NCBI GenBank assembly: GCA_021775355.1
Contig: JAJFHZ010000029.1
Coordinates: 62,001 to 126,000, forward strand
Direction: 5' to 3'
Source: Amylibacter sp.
GTDB taxonomy: Bacteria > Pseudomonadota > Alphaproteobacteria > Rhodobacterales > Rhodobacteraceae
Length of the DNA stretch: 64,000 nucleotides
Below the pieces are notes generated by a model. That model did no database searches, was not told where the DNA came from, and worked only from the letters and a program-made list of their open reading frames with translations. A program made the position numbers and the translations under genes. This document shows positions 37,229 to 46,763 of the stretch, piece by piece (the stretch's first letter is position 1; each line of letters opens with the position of its first letter).

Positions 37229-39754
37229 TCAAAAACGATCCAGTAAACGGTCCAGATAATCCAGTTCTAATTGCGGGCGATTGCGTTCGCCTGACCTGCG
37301 GCGAATTTCCTCTAATATTTCCTTAGAGCGGCGCAATTGTTCGTCTGACTGCAAAAATTTCCCTTTCGAATCCGGCGTTCCTTTTCTCGCAGTGGATCGG
37401 CCAAGCGGATCTGCATCCGGGCCTGCTGTTTCGCTGTCTCCTTGGCCGTCACGGGGCTGACCTTGTCTGGCCTGCTGGTTGGCCCTATCCAACTGTCGCA
37501 TCCCCTGACGCAAAGCTTCAACCGCATCGGCCTGATCATCCAACGCATCTGCCCCCTGTCCCTGTTCCAGATTATCGCGGGCCTTGCCCATTTTACGTTC
37601 AGCCTCTTTCAGTGCTTCTCGTGCAGCTGTTCCTGCTTCGGAATTGTCTTCTCCAAGCTGTCCCAATTGTTGTTCCATCAGATCGCGCAGTGCTTCCTGA
37701 CGATCTGCCAGATCACCTTGATTGTCACCTTGTTGTTGACCATCCCCCTTGTCCGCCTGCTCTCCTTGCTTCGGTTGGTTTCCTTGTTCCTGCCCTTCTT
37801 GATTTTTGCTGAACTCTTCTTGCATCTGTTGAAAATTTTCATCCGCCAAATCTTGTTGCTGACGCAAGGTATCCTGCAAGCCCTCTGCCCCTTCTTGGCC
37901 CTGTCCGTCTTGCGCTTTACCGCCTTGGGTAATCTGCAAATTCTCAAGCATCTGTTGTAACTGGTTCAACAACGCCTGCGCCTCGTCCATGCGGCCCTGT
38001 TCCATCAGCTCTTGAATTTTATCCATCATCTCTTGGATCATATCAGGTGAAATTTGCTGGGTATTTTGATTGTCTGCCTGCTGATCCTGTGGTTGTGCGT
38101 TTTCGGCCAACTGACGGATATATTCATCTGTGGCCTTGCGCAGTTCCTCCATCAACTCAGCGATTTCATCTTTCGTAGCTCCATTCTTTATCGCCTCTGA
38201 CAACCGTTCTTGCGCGCGTTTCAGCCGCGCAGCGGCATCCGATAGATCTCCATCCTCGATTAACAATGCCGCCCGCCACAAAGTTTCAGCCATATCATCC
38301 AGCATCTTATCCCCGATAGGGCGCATTGGCGTATACCCGATGCGCCGAATGACAGAACGCACCATCAAATAAGCTTTTTGGTTGGGAAACCCATCATCTG
38401 GTAAATAAGTCAGGGTTTTCAGGATCATATCAACGCGATCAATATTATCTCTATTCCACAATATATCCCGACGCTGTTCAACAAGTGCCGCCGCCAAGGT
38501 GTCGAAAAACCGCTTACCGGGCATTGGCATATAGACAGGATCAATCGCCGTGACATTGCCCGCCGCATCATTTACGCGCAGCGTAATTTCTACAGGCAAC
38601 CCTGCCCAGGGGTGCTTGGCTAAATCCTCTACCACGGTTTCCTTGATGTCTTTAACATCCGCACGAAAAGGCACGGGCAAATCAAATGTAATCGGATCGA
38701 TATTTTCAGGCTTCAGGATTAGGCCAAAACGGCGATCCAGCTTATCCATATCCAACTTTATCTCTACCACTCCGCCAGTGATGCCATAATCATCGCGCGC
38801 GGCATAAGGCAACTGAATAGACCCCTGAACAGTGCGTGTAATCTCCCCTGTCAATTCAACAGACGGAGGCGCGTCAGGGATCATTGTAATACCCCAATGC
38901 GCGACAGTTCGAAAACCTTTTTTCAACGTCACTGTACCACTTTTGGAAATCTTGAAACTGCGTTCTTCAGCAAGGATTTGTTGATCATCTGCCAACTCTG
39001 CCACATCGCTGATAATTTTTAATGCCGATGTGCCGTAGCTGCGTAAAATAAGCTGTGTACCAACCGGCAATTCCAGCGCCGTATCCTTTGCCAGCGCATT
39101 TAAATATATTACAGGAAACCCTGTATAGGCAGGCGGTTCAGCCCAAGCCTCAAAGCTAACGGTTACACCCGTTGTTCCACTGGCCAAATCCTGCAAAGTT
39201 TCGGTTAGGGATTGATCCGAACCGACCCGCCCAAAGAAAATAGCACTGCCAAAAAACAGCAAGGCAATCAGACGTAACGCCCAAGGGTCACGTTTGGCCA
39301 ACCTGATATGCGGTGCGCGGACTTCTACCAAATCGGCCTGTTTTGCCATACGTTGTTGGTGAAGCTGCCAAAGCAGTTTCGCATCTACGTCATCTACGCC
39401 GATAAATTGTCTGTCAATCAATGCCGTAACGGGGTTGCCACGACCCGTTTGATCCAGCCGCACAATCGCTTCATCCTGCGTGGCACGCGAAAACCTGCGA
39501 ATACCTACCCATAAAAAAATCAAAACAACGGCACCCAGAACACCGTACAGACCAAGATCAAACGGATAGGGTAGCACCGCATGAACTTGCCAGATCAACA
39601 TGCTGACAAATGCTAAAAACATCGTCATACAAGGCCAGAATGCCCGTGCAAACCGTTCAACTGTCAATGCAAGTCCGGACAAACGGATTTTCACCCTCAA
39701 TGATCTGCTCAAAGAGGCAATCAACCTATTTTTATGCGCCTTGGGCTGAACCAT
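37229..39754 (-). CDS. TIGR02302/DUF4175-type membrane protein
   Basis: 841-aa protein of the alphaproteobacterial TIGR02302 family. Two N-terminal membrane segments (about residues 38-55 and 68-85), a third near 155-172, then a large domain with beta-rich sequence (about 190-430). A long coiled-coil and Gln/Asp/Gly-rich low-complexity region follows (about 540-800; for example MDEAQALLNQLQQMLENLQ). The C-terminus ends with a helical RRSGERNRPQLELDYLDRLL motif. Function unknown, likely envelope-associated. It lies 27 bases after lysA, in the argH-lysA operon. Confidence 0.88.
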   Translation of the reverse strand: MVQPKAHKNRLIASLSRSLRVKIRLSGLALTVERFARAFWPCMTMFLAFVSMLIWQVHAVLPYPFDLGLYGVLGAVVLIFLWVGIRRFSRATQDEAIVRLDQTGRGNPVTALIDRQFIGVDDVDAKLLWQLHQQRMAKQADLVEVRAPHIRLAKRDPWALRLIALLFFGSAIFFGRVGSDQSLTETLQDLASGTTGVTVSFEAWAEPPAYTGFPVIYLNALAKDTALELPVGTQLILRSYGTSALKIISDVAELADDQQILAEERSFKISKSGTVTLKKGFRTVAHWGITMIPDAPPSVELTGEITRTVQGSIQLPYAARDDYGITGGVVEIKLDMDKLDRRFGLILKPENIDPITFDLPVPFRADVKDIKETVVEDLAKHPWAGLPVEITLRVNDAAGNVTAIDPVYMPMPGKRFFDTLAAALVEQRRDILWNRDNIDRVDMILKTLTYLPDDGFPNQKAYLMVRSVIRRIGYTPMRPIGDKMLDDMAETLWRAALLIEDGDLSDAAARLKRAQERLSEAIKNGATKDEIAELMEELRKATDEYIRQLAENAQPQDQQADNQNTQQISPDMIQEMMDKIQELMEQGRMDEAQALLNQLQQMLENLQITQGGKAQDGQGQEGAEGLQDTLRQQQDLADENFQQMQEEFSKNQEGQEQGNQPKQGEQADKGDGQQQGDNQGDLADRQEALRDLMEQQLGQLGEDNSEAGTAAREALKEAERKMGKARDNLEQGQGADALDDQADAVEALRQGMRQLDRANQQARQGQPRDGQGDSETAGPDADPLGRSTARKGTPDSKGKFLQSDEQLRRSKEILEEIRRRSGERNRPQLELDYLDRLLDRF

Positions 39755-39781
39755 CAGCCACCTTTCCTACAGTATAACTTT

Positions 39782-41047
39782 TTATAGCCACGTCGGAAGC
39801 TTATCGCGATTTATCATTTCATCATAGCTTGGTCGTTCCCGAATGACGGCAAATTGATCCCCATTTACCAAGACCTCAGGGATCATCGGCCGCGTGTTAT
39901 ACTCTGACGACATCACCGCACCATATGCGCCCGCAGACCGAAACGCCACCAATCCACCATCCTGAATGGGCGGCATTGCGCGCATTTTGGCAAATGTATC
40001 ACCCGTTTCACAAACTGGCCCGACTATATCCATAAGTTTCGGTTCTACCCCAACATCAGGTTCAATCACGGGTATAATATCATGGTGCGCTTCATACATC
40101 GCTGGCCGTATCAGATCATTCATAGCAGCATCTACAATCAGGAAATCACGCCCCTCACCTGCCTTGTTGTAAATTACGGATGTGACCATAATCCCCGCAT
40201 TTCCCGCCACCAAACGGCCCGGTTCAATTTCAATCTCGCATCCTAAATCACCAACAGTTTCACGGATCACCTGTCCGTAATCCATCGGCAATGGTGGGGC
40301 TTCATTCGAGCGTGCATATGGGATGCCCAAACCGCCACCCAAATCTAGGCGATGAATGTTATGACCGTCTTCACGCAACTGTTCTGTCAATTCGCGTACT
40401 TTCAGAAACGCCGCGCGAAACGGTTCTAGGTCAATCAACTGACTTCCGATATGCACATCCACACCGACAACTTCGATACCGTCCATTTGCCCGGCTTCGG
40501 CATAAACACGGCGCGATTGTGCAATCGGTATTCCAAACTTGTTATCCGATTTTCCTGTGGCAATTTTGGCATGTGTCTTGGCATCTACATCGGGGTTTAT
40601 CCGCAATGTAATCGGGGCTTTGACGCCCAATTCCATCGCTACTGCGTTCAACACCGCCAATTCAGGCTCTGATTCTACATTGAATTGCCGAATACCACCC
40701 TGCAAAACCATGCGCATTTCACCACGGGTTTTTCCAATACCGGAAAACACAATGCGCTCGCCCGGAACACCCGCCGCTTTCGCGCGCAGATATTCCCCGA
40801 CCGAAACCACATCCATACCCGCACCCAAATCGCCCAGAACTTTCAGAACAGCGACATTGGAATTGGCTTTCACCGCATAGCAGACCAAATGATCCATGCC
40901 ATGCAGTGCTTCATCAAATACCCGAAAGTGACGCGCCAAAGTTGCCGAGGAATACACATAAAACGGCGTACCCACTTCGGCGGCTATTTCAGCAACAGAA
41001 ACATCCTCGGCGTGCAACACACCGTCTTTGTAAATAAAATGATCCAT
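39782..41047 (-). CDS. lysA: Diaminopimelate decarboxylase
   Basis: PLP-dependent last step of lysine synthesis (meso-DAP to lysine). PLP Lys60 in CYAVKANSN, then VDVHIGSQL, EIEPGRLVAGNAG and CETGDTFAKM (active-site Cys region). 421 aa, alanine-racemase fold. Preceded by a tiny LptM-like lipoprotein gene, the standard position of that gene in proteobacteria. Confidence 0.97.
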   Translation of the reverse strand: MDHFIYKDGVLHAEDVSVAEIAAEVGTPFYVYSSATLARHFRVFDEALHGMDHLVCYAVKANSNVAVLKVLGDLGAGMDVVSVGEYLRAKAAGVPGERIVFSGIGKTRGEMRMVLQGGIRQFNVESEPELAVLNAVAMELGVKAPITLRINPDVDAKTHAKIATGKSDNKFGIPIAQSRRVYAEAGQMDGIEVVGVDVHIGSQLIDLEPFRAAFLKVRELTEQLREDGHNIHRLDLGGGLGIPYARSNEAPPLPMDYGQVIRETVGDLGCEIEIEPGRLVAGNAGIMVTSVIYNKAGEGRDFLIVDAAMNDLIRPAMYEAHHDIIPVIEPDVGVEPKLMDIVGPVCETGDTFAKMRAMPPIQDGGLVAFRSAGAYGAVMSSEYNTRPMIPEVLVNGDQFAVIRERPSYDEMINRDKLPTWL

Positions 41048-41108
41048 AAGTTCCTACCGAATTGCCCCTATCACAGCCAACCCCAGATATATCCAGCGCA
41101 ATATCATC

Positions 41109-41213
41109 TTATTGCACCAACGCCACACGTGGTAATGGATCACCTTTCACGCCGCAGGCTGAAACAAGGCCCAAACATGAAATGACACAAAATAAACCAA
41201 TTAACAGTCGCAT
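41109..41213 (-). CDS. LptM-like micro-lipoprotein upstream of lysA
   Basis: 34-aa predicted lipoprotein found by translating the argH-lysA gap. The signal peptide runs to LVSAC, an excellent lipobox with Cys20, and the short mature part is CGVKGDPLPRVALVQ. The CG-x-KG-x-P pattern and the place directly before lysA fit the LptM (YifL) family, which in E. coli helps LptD assembly. The start follows the upstream micro-gene by ten bases. Too short for most gene callers. Confidence 0.75.
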   Translation of the reverse strand: MRLLIGLFCVISCLGLVSACGVKGDPLPRVALVQ

Positions 41214-41223
41214 AAATTACACC

Positions 41224-41331
41224 TTATTCACCTTGAATGCCGTCTCCACCACCCGCGTTTCGGGCGGTAGCACACCCTTGAACACTTAAACCGCTAACCA
41301 GTAAAATCAAAACCAAGAAAACAAACCGCAT
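41224..41331 (-). CDS. Unknown 35-aa lipoprotein
   Basis: Small open frame between argH and the LptM-like gene. An AAAGGAAC ribosome-binding site lies seven bases before the ATG. The product has a hydrophobic signal MRFVFLVLILLVSGLSVQGC (lipobox VQGC, Cys20) and a 15-residue mature part, CATARNAGGGDGIQGE less its end. The Gly-rich tail vaguely recalls entericidins, but the match is weak. The strong signal, lipobox and ribosome-binding site argue for a real gene. Confidence 0.62.
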   Translation of the reverse strand: MRFVFLVLILLVSGLSVQGCATARNAGGGDGIQGE

Positions 41332-41414
41332 ATATAGTTCCTTTCGACTCTATGAATTTCACTCCAACATCATGCCAGATGAATATTCCGAAAGCAAAGT
41401 TTTAGCGGCTTGCC

Positions 41415-42809
41415 TTATTTCAATTCCTTTTTCCAACGCAGCGCTTGCGCACGTACCTGTGCAGGTGCCGTACCACCGTAGCTGACCCTTGAGGCAACCG
41501 AATTATGCACGCCCAGCACCCCGAATACACTGTCCGTTATATCCGCACAAACTGACTGCATTTGCGCAAGCGTCAGATCAGGCAGATCAACCCCGCCATC
41601 TTCAGCCATTTTCACCAAAGCACCCGTCACATGGTGTGCATCACGAAACGGCATACCCAATTCGCGTACCAGCCAGTCGGCCAAATCTGTGGCCGTTGAA
41701 AAACCGGTTGCTGCCGCCACTTCCAGACTGTCTTTGTTAGCCGCCATATCACCGACCATACCCGTCATTGCAGCCAGTGCCAGCATCAGACTGTCGGCAG
41801 CATCAAACACCTGCTCTTTATCTTCCTGCATGTCCTTGGAATAAGCCAAAGGCAGGCCCTTCATAATTGTCAGCAAAGCCACAAGTGAACCGTTGATCCG
41901 CCCGACCTTGGCACGGATCAATTCCGCCGCATCAGGGTTTTTCTTTTGCGGCATAATGGATGAGCCGGTGCTGAAACGATCTGACAAAGTGACAAACTTG
42001 AACTGTGCGGATGACCAGATCACAAGTTCTTCGGCAAAACGGCTAAGATGTGTTGCACAAATTGATGATGCTGAAAGGAATTCCAAGGCAAAATCCCGAT
42101 CTGAAACCGCATCCAGCGAATTTGCCGATGGGCGGTCAAAGCCCAAAGCACTTGCCGTCATATAACGGTCTATTGGAAAGCCTGTGCCGGCCAAAGCTGC
42201 CGCCCCAAGCGGGCTTTCGTTCATCCGTACCCGTGCATCCTGCATCCGCGACCGATCTCGTGCAAACATTTCCACATAAGCCATCATATGATGGCCCCAT
42301 GTTACAGGTTGTGCCACCTGCAAATGGGTAAAGCCCGGCATCACCACATCGGCGCCTGCCTCTGCCTGTACCAGCAACGCTTTCATCAGGGCCTCAAGCC
42401 CTAAAACAACTGCATCCATTTGGTCACGCACCCACAGCTTGAAATCCAACGCCACCTGATCGTTACGCGACCGTCCGGTGTGCAAACGCCCCGCAGGTTC
42501 GCCAACCAATTCCTTCAAACGCGATTCCACGTTCATGTGAATATCTTCCAATGCTTTGGAAAATTGAAACGTGCCTGTATCAATTTCTGACAAAACCGTG
42601 AGCAGCCCTTCACGAATGGCATCCGCATCGCTATCAGTGATGATACCCTGTTGGGCTAACATCGCTGCATGTGCGCGCGACCCTTCGATATCCTGACGCG
42701 CCATGCGCTGATCGAAATCGATCGAGGCATTGATCGCCTCCATAATCGCGTCCGGGCCGCTGGCAAACCGCCCGCCCCACATTGCATTCGACTGTTTTTT
42801 GTCCGACAT
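41415..42809 (-). CDS. argH: Argininosuccinate lyase
   Basis: Cleaves argininosuccinate to arginine and fumarate. The superfamily signature [15 protein letters not shown] is present at about residue 280, with [17 protein letters not shown] earlier. ATG 42809 gives [15 protein letters not shown], the family start; the frame extending to 43031 overlaps the divergent tlpA gene and is artefactual. 464 aa. First gene of a probable argH-micro-lipoproteins-lysA-TIGR02302 operon. Confidence 0.96.
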   Translation of the reverse strand: MSDKKQSNAMWGGRFASGPDAIMEAINASIDFDQRMARQDIEGSRAHAAMLAQQGIITDSDADAIREGLLTVLSEIDTGTFQFSKALEDIHMNVESRLKELVGEPAGRLHTGRSRNDQVALDFKLWVRDQMDAVVLGLEALMKALLVQAEAGADVVMPGFTHLQVAQPVTWGHHMMAYVEMFARDRSRMQDARVRMNESPLGAAALAGTGFPIDRYMTASALGFDRPSANSLDAVSDRDFALEFLSASSICATHLSRFAEELVIWSSAQFKFVTLSDRFSTGSSIMPQKKNPDAAELIRAKVGRINGSLVALLTIMKGLPLAYSKDMQEDKEQVFDAADSLMLALAAMTGMVGDMAANKDSLEVAAATGFSTATDLADWLVRELGMPFRDAHHVTGALVKMAEDGGVDLPDLTLAQMQSVCADITDSVFGVLGVHNSVASRVSYGGTAPAQVRAQALRWKKELK

Positions 42810-42837
42810 ATCAGTAACCGTATTTTTGAGGCCGTAA

Positions 42838-43425
42838 ATGACCCGTAAGTTTCTATTTGCCATGCTATACGCCGCCACAACGCTGGGCGCAAATCCTGTG
42901 TTGGCAGAACCGATAGATTTATCGGCAATTTCAGACCTGCGCGCGGGCGACATGCAAAAACTGCTGATCCACGCGGAACCAAAAAAAATGGCCTCTGCCA
43001 GCTTTTTGGACGAAAACGGCGATAAAGCCACGCTTGACGCTTACAAAGGTAAAATTGTGTTGCTGAATTTCTGGGCCACGTGGTGCCCGCCTTGCTTGGC
43101 TGAAATGCCCTCTATCGACGCGCTGCAAGCCGACCTTGGCGGTGACGATTTTGCTGTGGTCACAATCGCCTCGGGCCGCAATCCGCTGCCCGCGATCAAA
43201 GCCTTCTTCGAAAAAGCCGGGATTGAAAACCTGCCGATCCTGCGCGACCCCAGACAAAAATTCTCTCGCGCCAATGGCGTGTTCGGCCTGCCCACGACCC
43301 TGATCCTGAATAAAAAAGGCGATGAGATCGCCCGGATGCAAGGCGACGCCGACTGGTACTCCAAAGACGCCATAACCCTGATCAAAGCCCTGCTGCCAAA
43401 GCCAGAGGCTGAAACCGAAAGCTAA
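42838..43425 (+). CDS. TlpA-like periplasmic thiol:disulfide oxidoreductase
   Basis: 195-aa exported thioredoxin-fold protein. Signal peptide cleaved after residues VLA (about 21-23). Active site WCPPC (Cys83, Cys86) and cis-proline loop GLPTTLIL. Likely reduces or protects periplasmic thiols, for example in cytochrome biogenesis. GAGG lies just before the ATG. Divergent from argH with 28 bases between starts, a conserved arrangement in the group. Confidence 0.92.
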   Translation: MTRKFLFAMLYAATTLGANPVLAEPIDLSAISDLRAGDMQKLLIHAEPKKMASASFLDENGDKATLDAYKGKIVLLNFWATWCPPCLAEMPSIDALQADLGGDDFAVVTIASGRNPLPAIKAFFEKAGIENLPILRDPRQKFSRANGVFGLPTTLILNKKGDEIARMQGDADWYSKDAITLIKALLPKPEAETES

Positions 43426-43469
43426 ATCTCTTGACCGCCTATAGCCCGTTATTTCAAATCGTGAACAAA

Positions 43470-44690
43470 TTATATTGATGGCTCAATGAACGTCGATTTT
43501 CGCCCAGACCCATTTACGAAAATTAAGGCGGCCGTACTGAAAACAACAAAGCCAAGCACCAATGGCGTTACTCCACCCTGAAAACTTTCACTTATAACCC
43601 AGCCAAGCGGTAACGAAATTAACGTAGACACTGCCCCTACCATCGCCGCCCCAAGACCGGCCATATCACCCAACGGTTCCATTGCCAGCGCATTCAAATT
43701 ACCAAAAAGAACACCTACACAGAAAAAGGTGACCAGCAACCAAACCATAAACAACCAAAATGGTGGCACACCATCTGTCAGAAAAACCGGGATCGCAAAT
43801 AAGGCTGACGCAGAAATAACCCCCCAAAGCGCCCGTATCGTCAAAAACTGCATACCAAGCCGCATAACCAATTGGGAATTCAACAGCGATGCCACACCAA
43901 TAGCGATAGCGGCAATCCCGAAATATAAAGCGAAATAAGTGCCCGTATCATATGTGACTTGAAATATTTTTTGCGCCGAACTCAAATATCCCAAAAACGG
44001 CCCAAAGATCAGCCCAGCCGCAATCGTATAGCCCACCGTCACGCGGATCTTGGATATTTCAACAACGCCCGACCAGACATTGCGCACCGAAAACTTTCTG
44101 CGTGTATCGATTGCCAGTGTTTCTGGTTGTCTGATCGCAAACCATATGAACGAAACAACACCCATTACCAGCAACAATCCAAATGTGGCACGCCAACCGG
44201 AAACAATAATTACTGCTTGCCCAATTGCCGGTGCCAAAGCAGGGACAATTATGAACACCGCCATAATGAAGGACATGATACGCGCCATTGCGCGCCCCTC
44301 ATATCCATCCCGTACAATCGCAACACTTATAATACGTGGCCCCGCCATTCCCAACCCTTGCAGAATGCGCCCGTATATAAGCATGTCAAAGCTTGTGGTA
44401 AAAAGGGCAAGCAAGCACCCAAGAATGAATATGACGTAACTGATGTACACCACTGGCTTACGGCCAAAACTGTCTGACAATGGCCCGACAAAAAGTTGCC
44501 CGACAGCAAACCCCAAAAACAAAGACGAAACCACAAAGTGGCTGTCATTTGGATTTGCAATAGCCAAATCCGTTGCAATCACATCAAGTGCCGGCAACAT
44601 AACATCCGTCGCCATAGCGACAATGGATATCATGAAGGCAAGCATGATAATGAATTCTGTTAGTGAACGTTGATTTGGTTTTATATCCAT
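43470..44690 (-). CDS. Bcr/CflA-type MFS efflux transporter
   Basis: 406 aa, about twelve membrane helices. The MFS motif LFVGPLSDSFGRKPVVYIS lies between TM2 and TM3, and the N-terminal TDVMLPALDVIATDL pattern is typical of Bcr/CflA drug-proton antiporters. A tandem direct repeat lies upstream. Single gene; the substrate is unknown. Confidence 0.92.
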   Translation of the reverse strand: MDIKPNQRSLTEFIIMLAFMISIVAMATDVMLPALDVIATDLAIANPNDSHFVVSSLFLGFAVGQLFVGPLSDSFGRKPVVYISYVIFILGCLLALFTTSFDMLIYGRILQGLGMAGPRIISVAIVRDGYEGRAMARIMSFIMAVFIIVPALAPAIGQAVIIVSGWRATFGLLLVMGVVSFIWFAIRQPETLAIDTRRKFSVRNVWSGVVEISKIRVTVGYTIAAGLIFGPFLGYLSSAQKIFQVTYDTGTYFALYFGIAAIAIGVASLLNSQLVMRLGMQFLTIRALWGVISASALFAIPVFLTDGVPPFWLFMVWLLVTFFCVGVLFGNLNALAMEPLGDMAGLGAAMVGAVSTLISLPLGWVISESFQGGVTPLVLGFVVFSTAALIFVNGSGRKSTFIEPSI

Positions 44691-44869
44691 AGCCGAGAAC
44701 TCTACGATGTTTTATAAAGTTGCAATGGCAAATCTGCGGCTTGCATTATTACTGTTCGTCGGTCGCAATCGGCAAAACGGATACACAAATTAACAATCCG
44801 CTATATGATTTTTATCATACGCCTATCATACGGTTAGTGCACGTCAATCATAACACACCGGTAGCCGCT
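44691..44869. promoter_or_regulatory. Upstream region of the MFS gene with tandem repeat
   Basis: 179 bases without a supported gene. TATCATACG occurs twice, 44813-44821 and 44824-44832, with an 11-bp period, about 130 bases upstream of the MFS start. An open frame of 28 codons on the + strand (44710 onward) lacks a ribosome-binding site and was not accepted. Confidence 0.45.
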
Positions 44870-45433
44870 TTAACGCTGCACCTCTGAATGGCGATAGCAC
44901 CCGACCGTATGATCATTCACCATGCCAACCGCCTGCATAAATGCATAGACAATCGTCGGGCCGCAAAAGTTGAAACCGCGTTTTTTCAGGTCTTTGGAAA
45001 TCTGTGTTGAAAGCTCTGTGAATGCAGGCACATCTGCCATTGCGGCAAAGTTATTCTGCAACGGTTTGCCATCCATATAATTCCATAAATAATTGTCAAA
45101 TCCTTGATCTGCATCGATTTCTTGCCAAATACGCGCGCCATTGATCGCACTTACGATCTTACCCCGATGCCGCACGATGCCTGCGTCACCAAGCAGGCGG
45201 TTAATATCCGCCTCAGCAAATTCGGCCACCTTATGTGGGTCAAAGTCAGCAAATGCTGCCCGAAACGCATCGCGTTTCTTCAGAATCGTCAACCAACTTA
45301 GCCCCGCCTGAAACCCGTCCAGCACCAGTTTTTCCCATAATGCCCGCGCATCCCATTCGGGAACCCCCCATTCTTCATCATGGTATTTTATATAAATTGG
45401 CTCTTTCCCAACCCAAGCACAACGTTCACACAT
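44870..45433 (-). CDS. tag: DNA-3-methyladenine glycosylase I
   Basis: 187-aa base-excision enzyme removing 3-methyladenine. Zinc ligands are visible: Cys5 and His18 (MCERCAWVG, KYHDEEWGVPE) and the C-terminal His/Cys in VNDHTVGCYRH. The catalytic Glu38 position of E. coli is Asp39 here (LVLDGFQAGLSW), a conservative change. ATG 45433 follows GAGG correctly; the ATG at 45445 overlaps that site. Compare the zinc-less homologue at 9960-10631. Confidence 0.95.
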   Translation of the reverse strand: MCERCAWVGKEPIYIKYHDEEWGVPEWDARALWEKLVLDGFQAGLSWLTILKKRDAFRAAFADFDPHKVAEFAEADINRLLGDAGIVRHRGKIVSAINGARIWQEIDADQGFDNYLWNYMDGKPLQNNFAAMADVPAFTELSTQISKDLKKRGFNFCGPTIVYAFMQAVGMVNDHTVGCYRHSEVQR

Positions 45434-45575
45434 AATAATCCTCATATTTTCAATAAGTTAACTTGCTTCCAACCAGCTTACTAAAAATAGAACAAAATTG
45501 GAACATTTAACTTTGAATTAGGAAAAACAGCACATAACAAGTGTAACCAAACCGGAGCATATTAAAGTATCAAAA

Positions 45576-46394
45576 ATGAATGCGTTTTATAACCCCCAAA
45601 GCCCGCTGGATTGTGTAGTCAAAAAACGCAACGAACACGTCATTGATACTGTGACACACGCAATTGCACGCAAACAAGTTCTATTGGCCTACCAACCCGT
45701 GGTGTATGCAAAAAACCCATTAAAACCTGCGTTTTATGAGGGATTAATTCGCATCATGGATGCCACAGGAACCATCATTCCGGCCAAGGATTTTATTACC
45801 GTTGTGGAAACTCTGGAAATAGGGCGGATCATTGATTGTCTGGCATTGGAATTGGGCTTAAAGGCTTTGTCAGAATGCCCAACCCTTCGTCTATCGATCA
45901 ACATGTCCACCCGCAGTATCGGTTACCCTAGATGGATTGAAACCCTGAATAAAGGCCTGTCTATCGATAGTACCATTGCAGAACGCTTAGTTCTGGAAGT
46001 CACCGAAGACAGCGCCATGGTAATGCCAGAACTGGTCAAAACCTTTATGACCGACCTTCACAAACGTGGTATTTCCTTTGCATTAGATGATTTTGGCGCC
46101 GGATATACCGCATTTCGCTTTCTGAAACAGTTTCACTTCGACATCGTGAAAATTGATGGGCAATTTATCCGAAATATAAATGAAGATGCCGACAATCAGG
46201 TTCTAACAACAGCGCTGATCACCATTGCCAATCAGTTTAACATGTTGTCTGTAGCTGAATATGTTGAAACTCAGGAAGAAATGTCTTTTCTTCAGGGTTT
46301 GGGTTTTGATTGTCTTCAGGGTTATCTAACGGGGCGCCCGGAAATAACACCCCCATGGCGTGAAGATATAACAACACTGCAACAATGTGTATAA
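45576..46394 (+). CDS. EAL-domain cyclic-di-GMP phosphodiesterase
   Basis: 272-aa stand-alone EAL protein without GGDEF, PAS or membrane segment. Catalytic residues are retained: Glu55 (in YEGLIRI, the EAL motif as EGL), Asn109 (LSINMS), Glu141/Glu144 (LEVTED), Asp171-Asp172 (LDDFGAGYT), Lys192 (VKIDGQF), Glu231 and Gln248. It should hydrolyse c-di-GMP. The ribosome-binding site is weak, with GGAG too far upstream. Confidence 0.92.
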   Translation: MNAFYNPQSPLDCVVKKRNEHVIDTVTHAIARKQVLLAYQPVVYAKNPLKPAFYEGLIRIMDATGTIIPAKDFITVVETLEIGRIIDCLALELGLKALSECPTLRLSINMSTRSIGYPRWIETLNKGLSIDSTIAERLVLEVTEDSAMVMPELVKTFMTDLHKRGISFALDDFGAGYTAFRFLKQFHFDIVKIDGQFIRNINEDADNQVLTTALITIANQFNMLSVAEYVETQEEMSFLQGLGFDCLQGYLTGRPEITPPWREDITTLQQCV

Positions 46395-46411
46395 ATATAA
46401 ATGATGGCCAC

Positions 46412-46440
46412 GTTTCCGAACAACGACAGTACGGAAACGC
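46412..46440. terminator. Hairpin between EAL and YdcH-like genes
   Basis: Perfect 8-bp stem CGTTTCCG (46412-46419) / CGGAAACG (46433-46440), 13-base loop, between convergent genes. No T-run on either side, so it may act in RNA stability or as a weak terminator. Confidence 0.5.
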
Positions 46441-46481
46441 TGCATAAATTTAGCGTTGAGAAACAGCCAGTACTGTTATTT

Positions 46482-46646
46482 CTACGATGACAGGCGTTCG
46501 ATTTCTTCTTTAATCTTCAGTTTTTGTTTTTTCAAAGAGACAACCGTCAATGGATCGGTACTTGGTTGGTTTTGAATCTTTTCCACTTGGCTGGAAAGTT
46601 GATCGTGTTTTTTCTTGAGTTCAGAAATGTGGGAACCCATAGTCAT
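46482..46646 (-). CDS. YdcH/DUF465-like small protein
   Basis: 54-aa helical hairpin protein: SHISELKKKHDQLSSQVEK then SLKKQKLKIKEEIERL, the DUF465 pattern. ATG 46646 has AAGGAGG six bases upstream, one of the strongest ribosome-binding sites in the window; the longer frame to 46706 does not. A second ATG two codons in is possible. Function unknown; the site suggests high expression. Confidence 0.88.
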   Translation of the reverse strand: MTMGSHISELKKKHDQLSSQVEKIQNQPSTDPLTVVSLKKQKLKIKEEIERLSS

Positions 46647-46763
46647 ATAGCACCTCCTTGTTGAAATTAACATAAACAGTCGACCACATAAAACGAGTCG
46701 TGTCACGACTGAATATTCAAAGTATTCATTTATGATAATTTAATCTTTATCCGGTCTTGATAA

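Noticed and set aside
37442..37960. 172-codon frame opposite the TIGR02302 low-complexity region
   Set aside because: Leu/Ser/Phe-rich product is the antisense image of Gln/Glu-rich codons.
37560..38110. Possible tandem DNA repeat in the Gln-rich region
   Set aside because: Low-complexity protein sequence without a regular nucleotide period; not a CRISPR or minisatellite.
42810..43031. N-terminal extension of argH
   Set aside because: It would overlap the divergent tlpA signal-peptide region; family members start at the Met at 42809.
44710..44796. 28-codon frame upstream of the MFS gene
   Set aside because: No convincing ribosome-binding site and no recognisable signal or motif.
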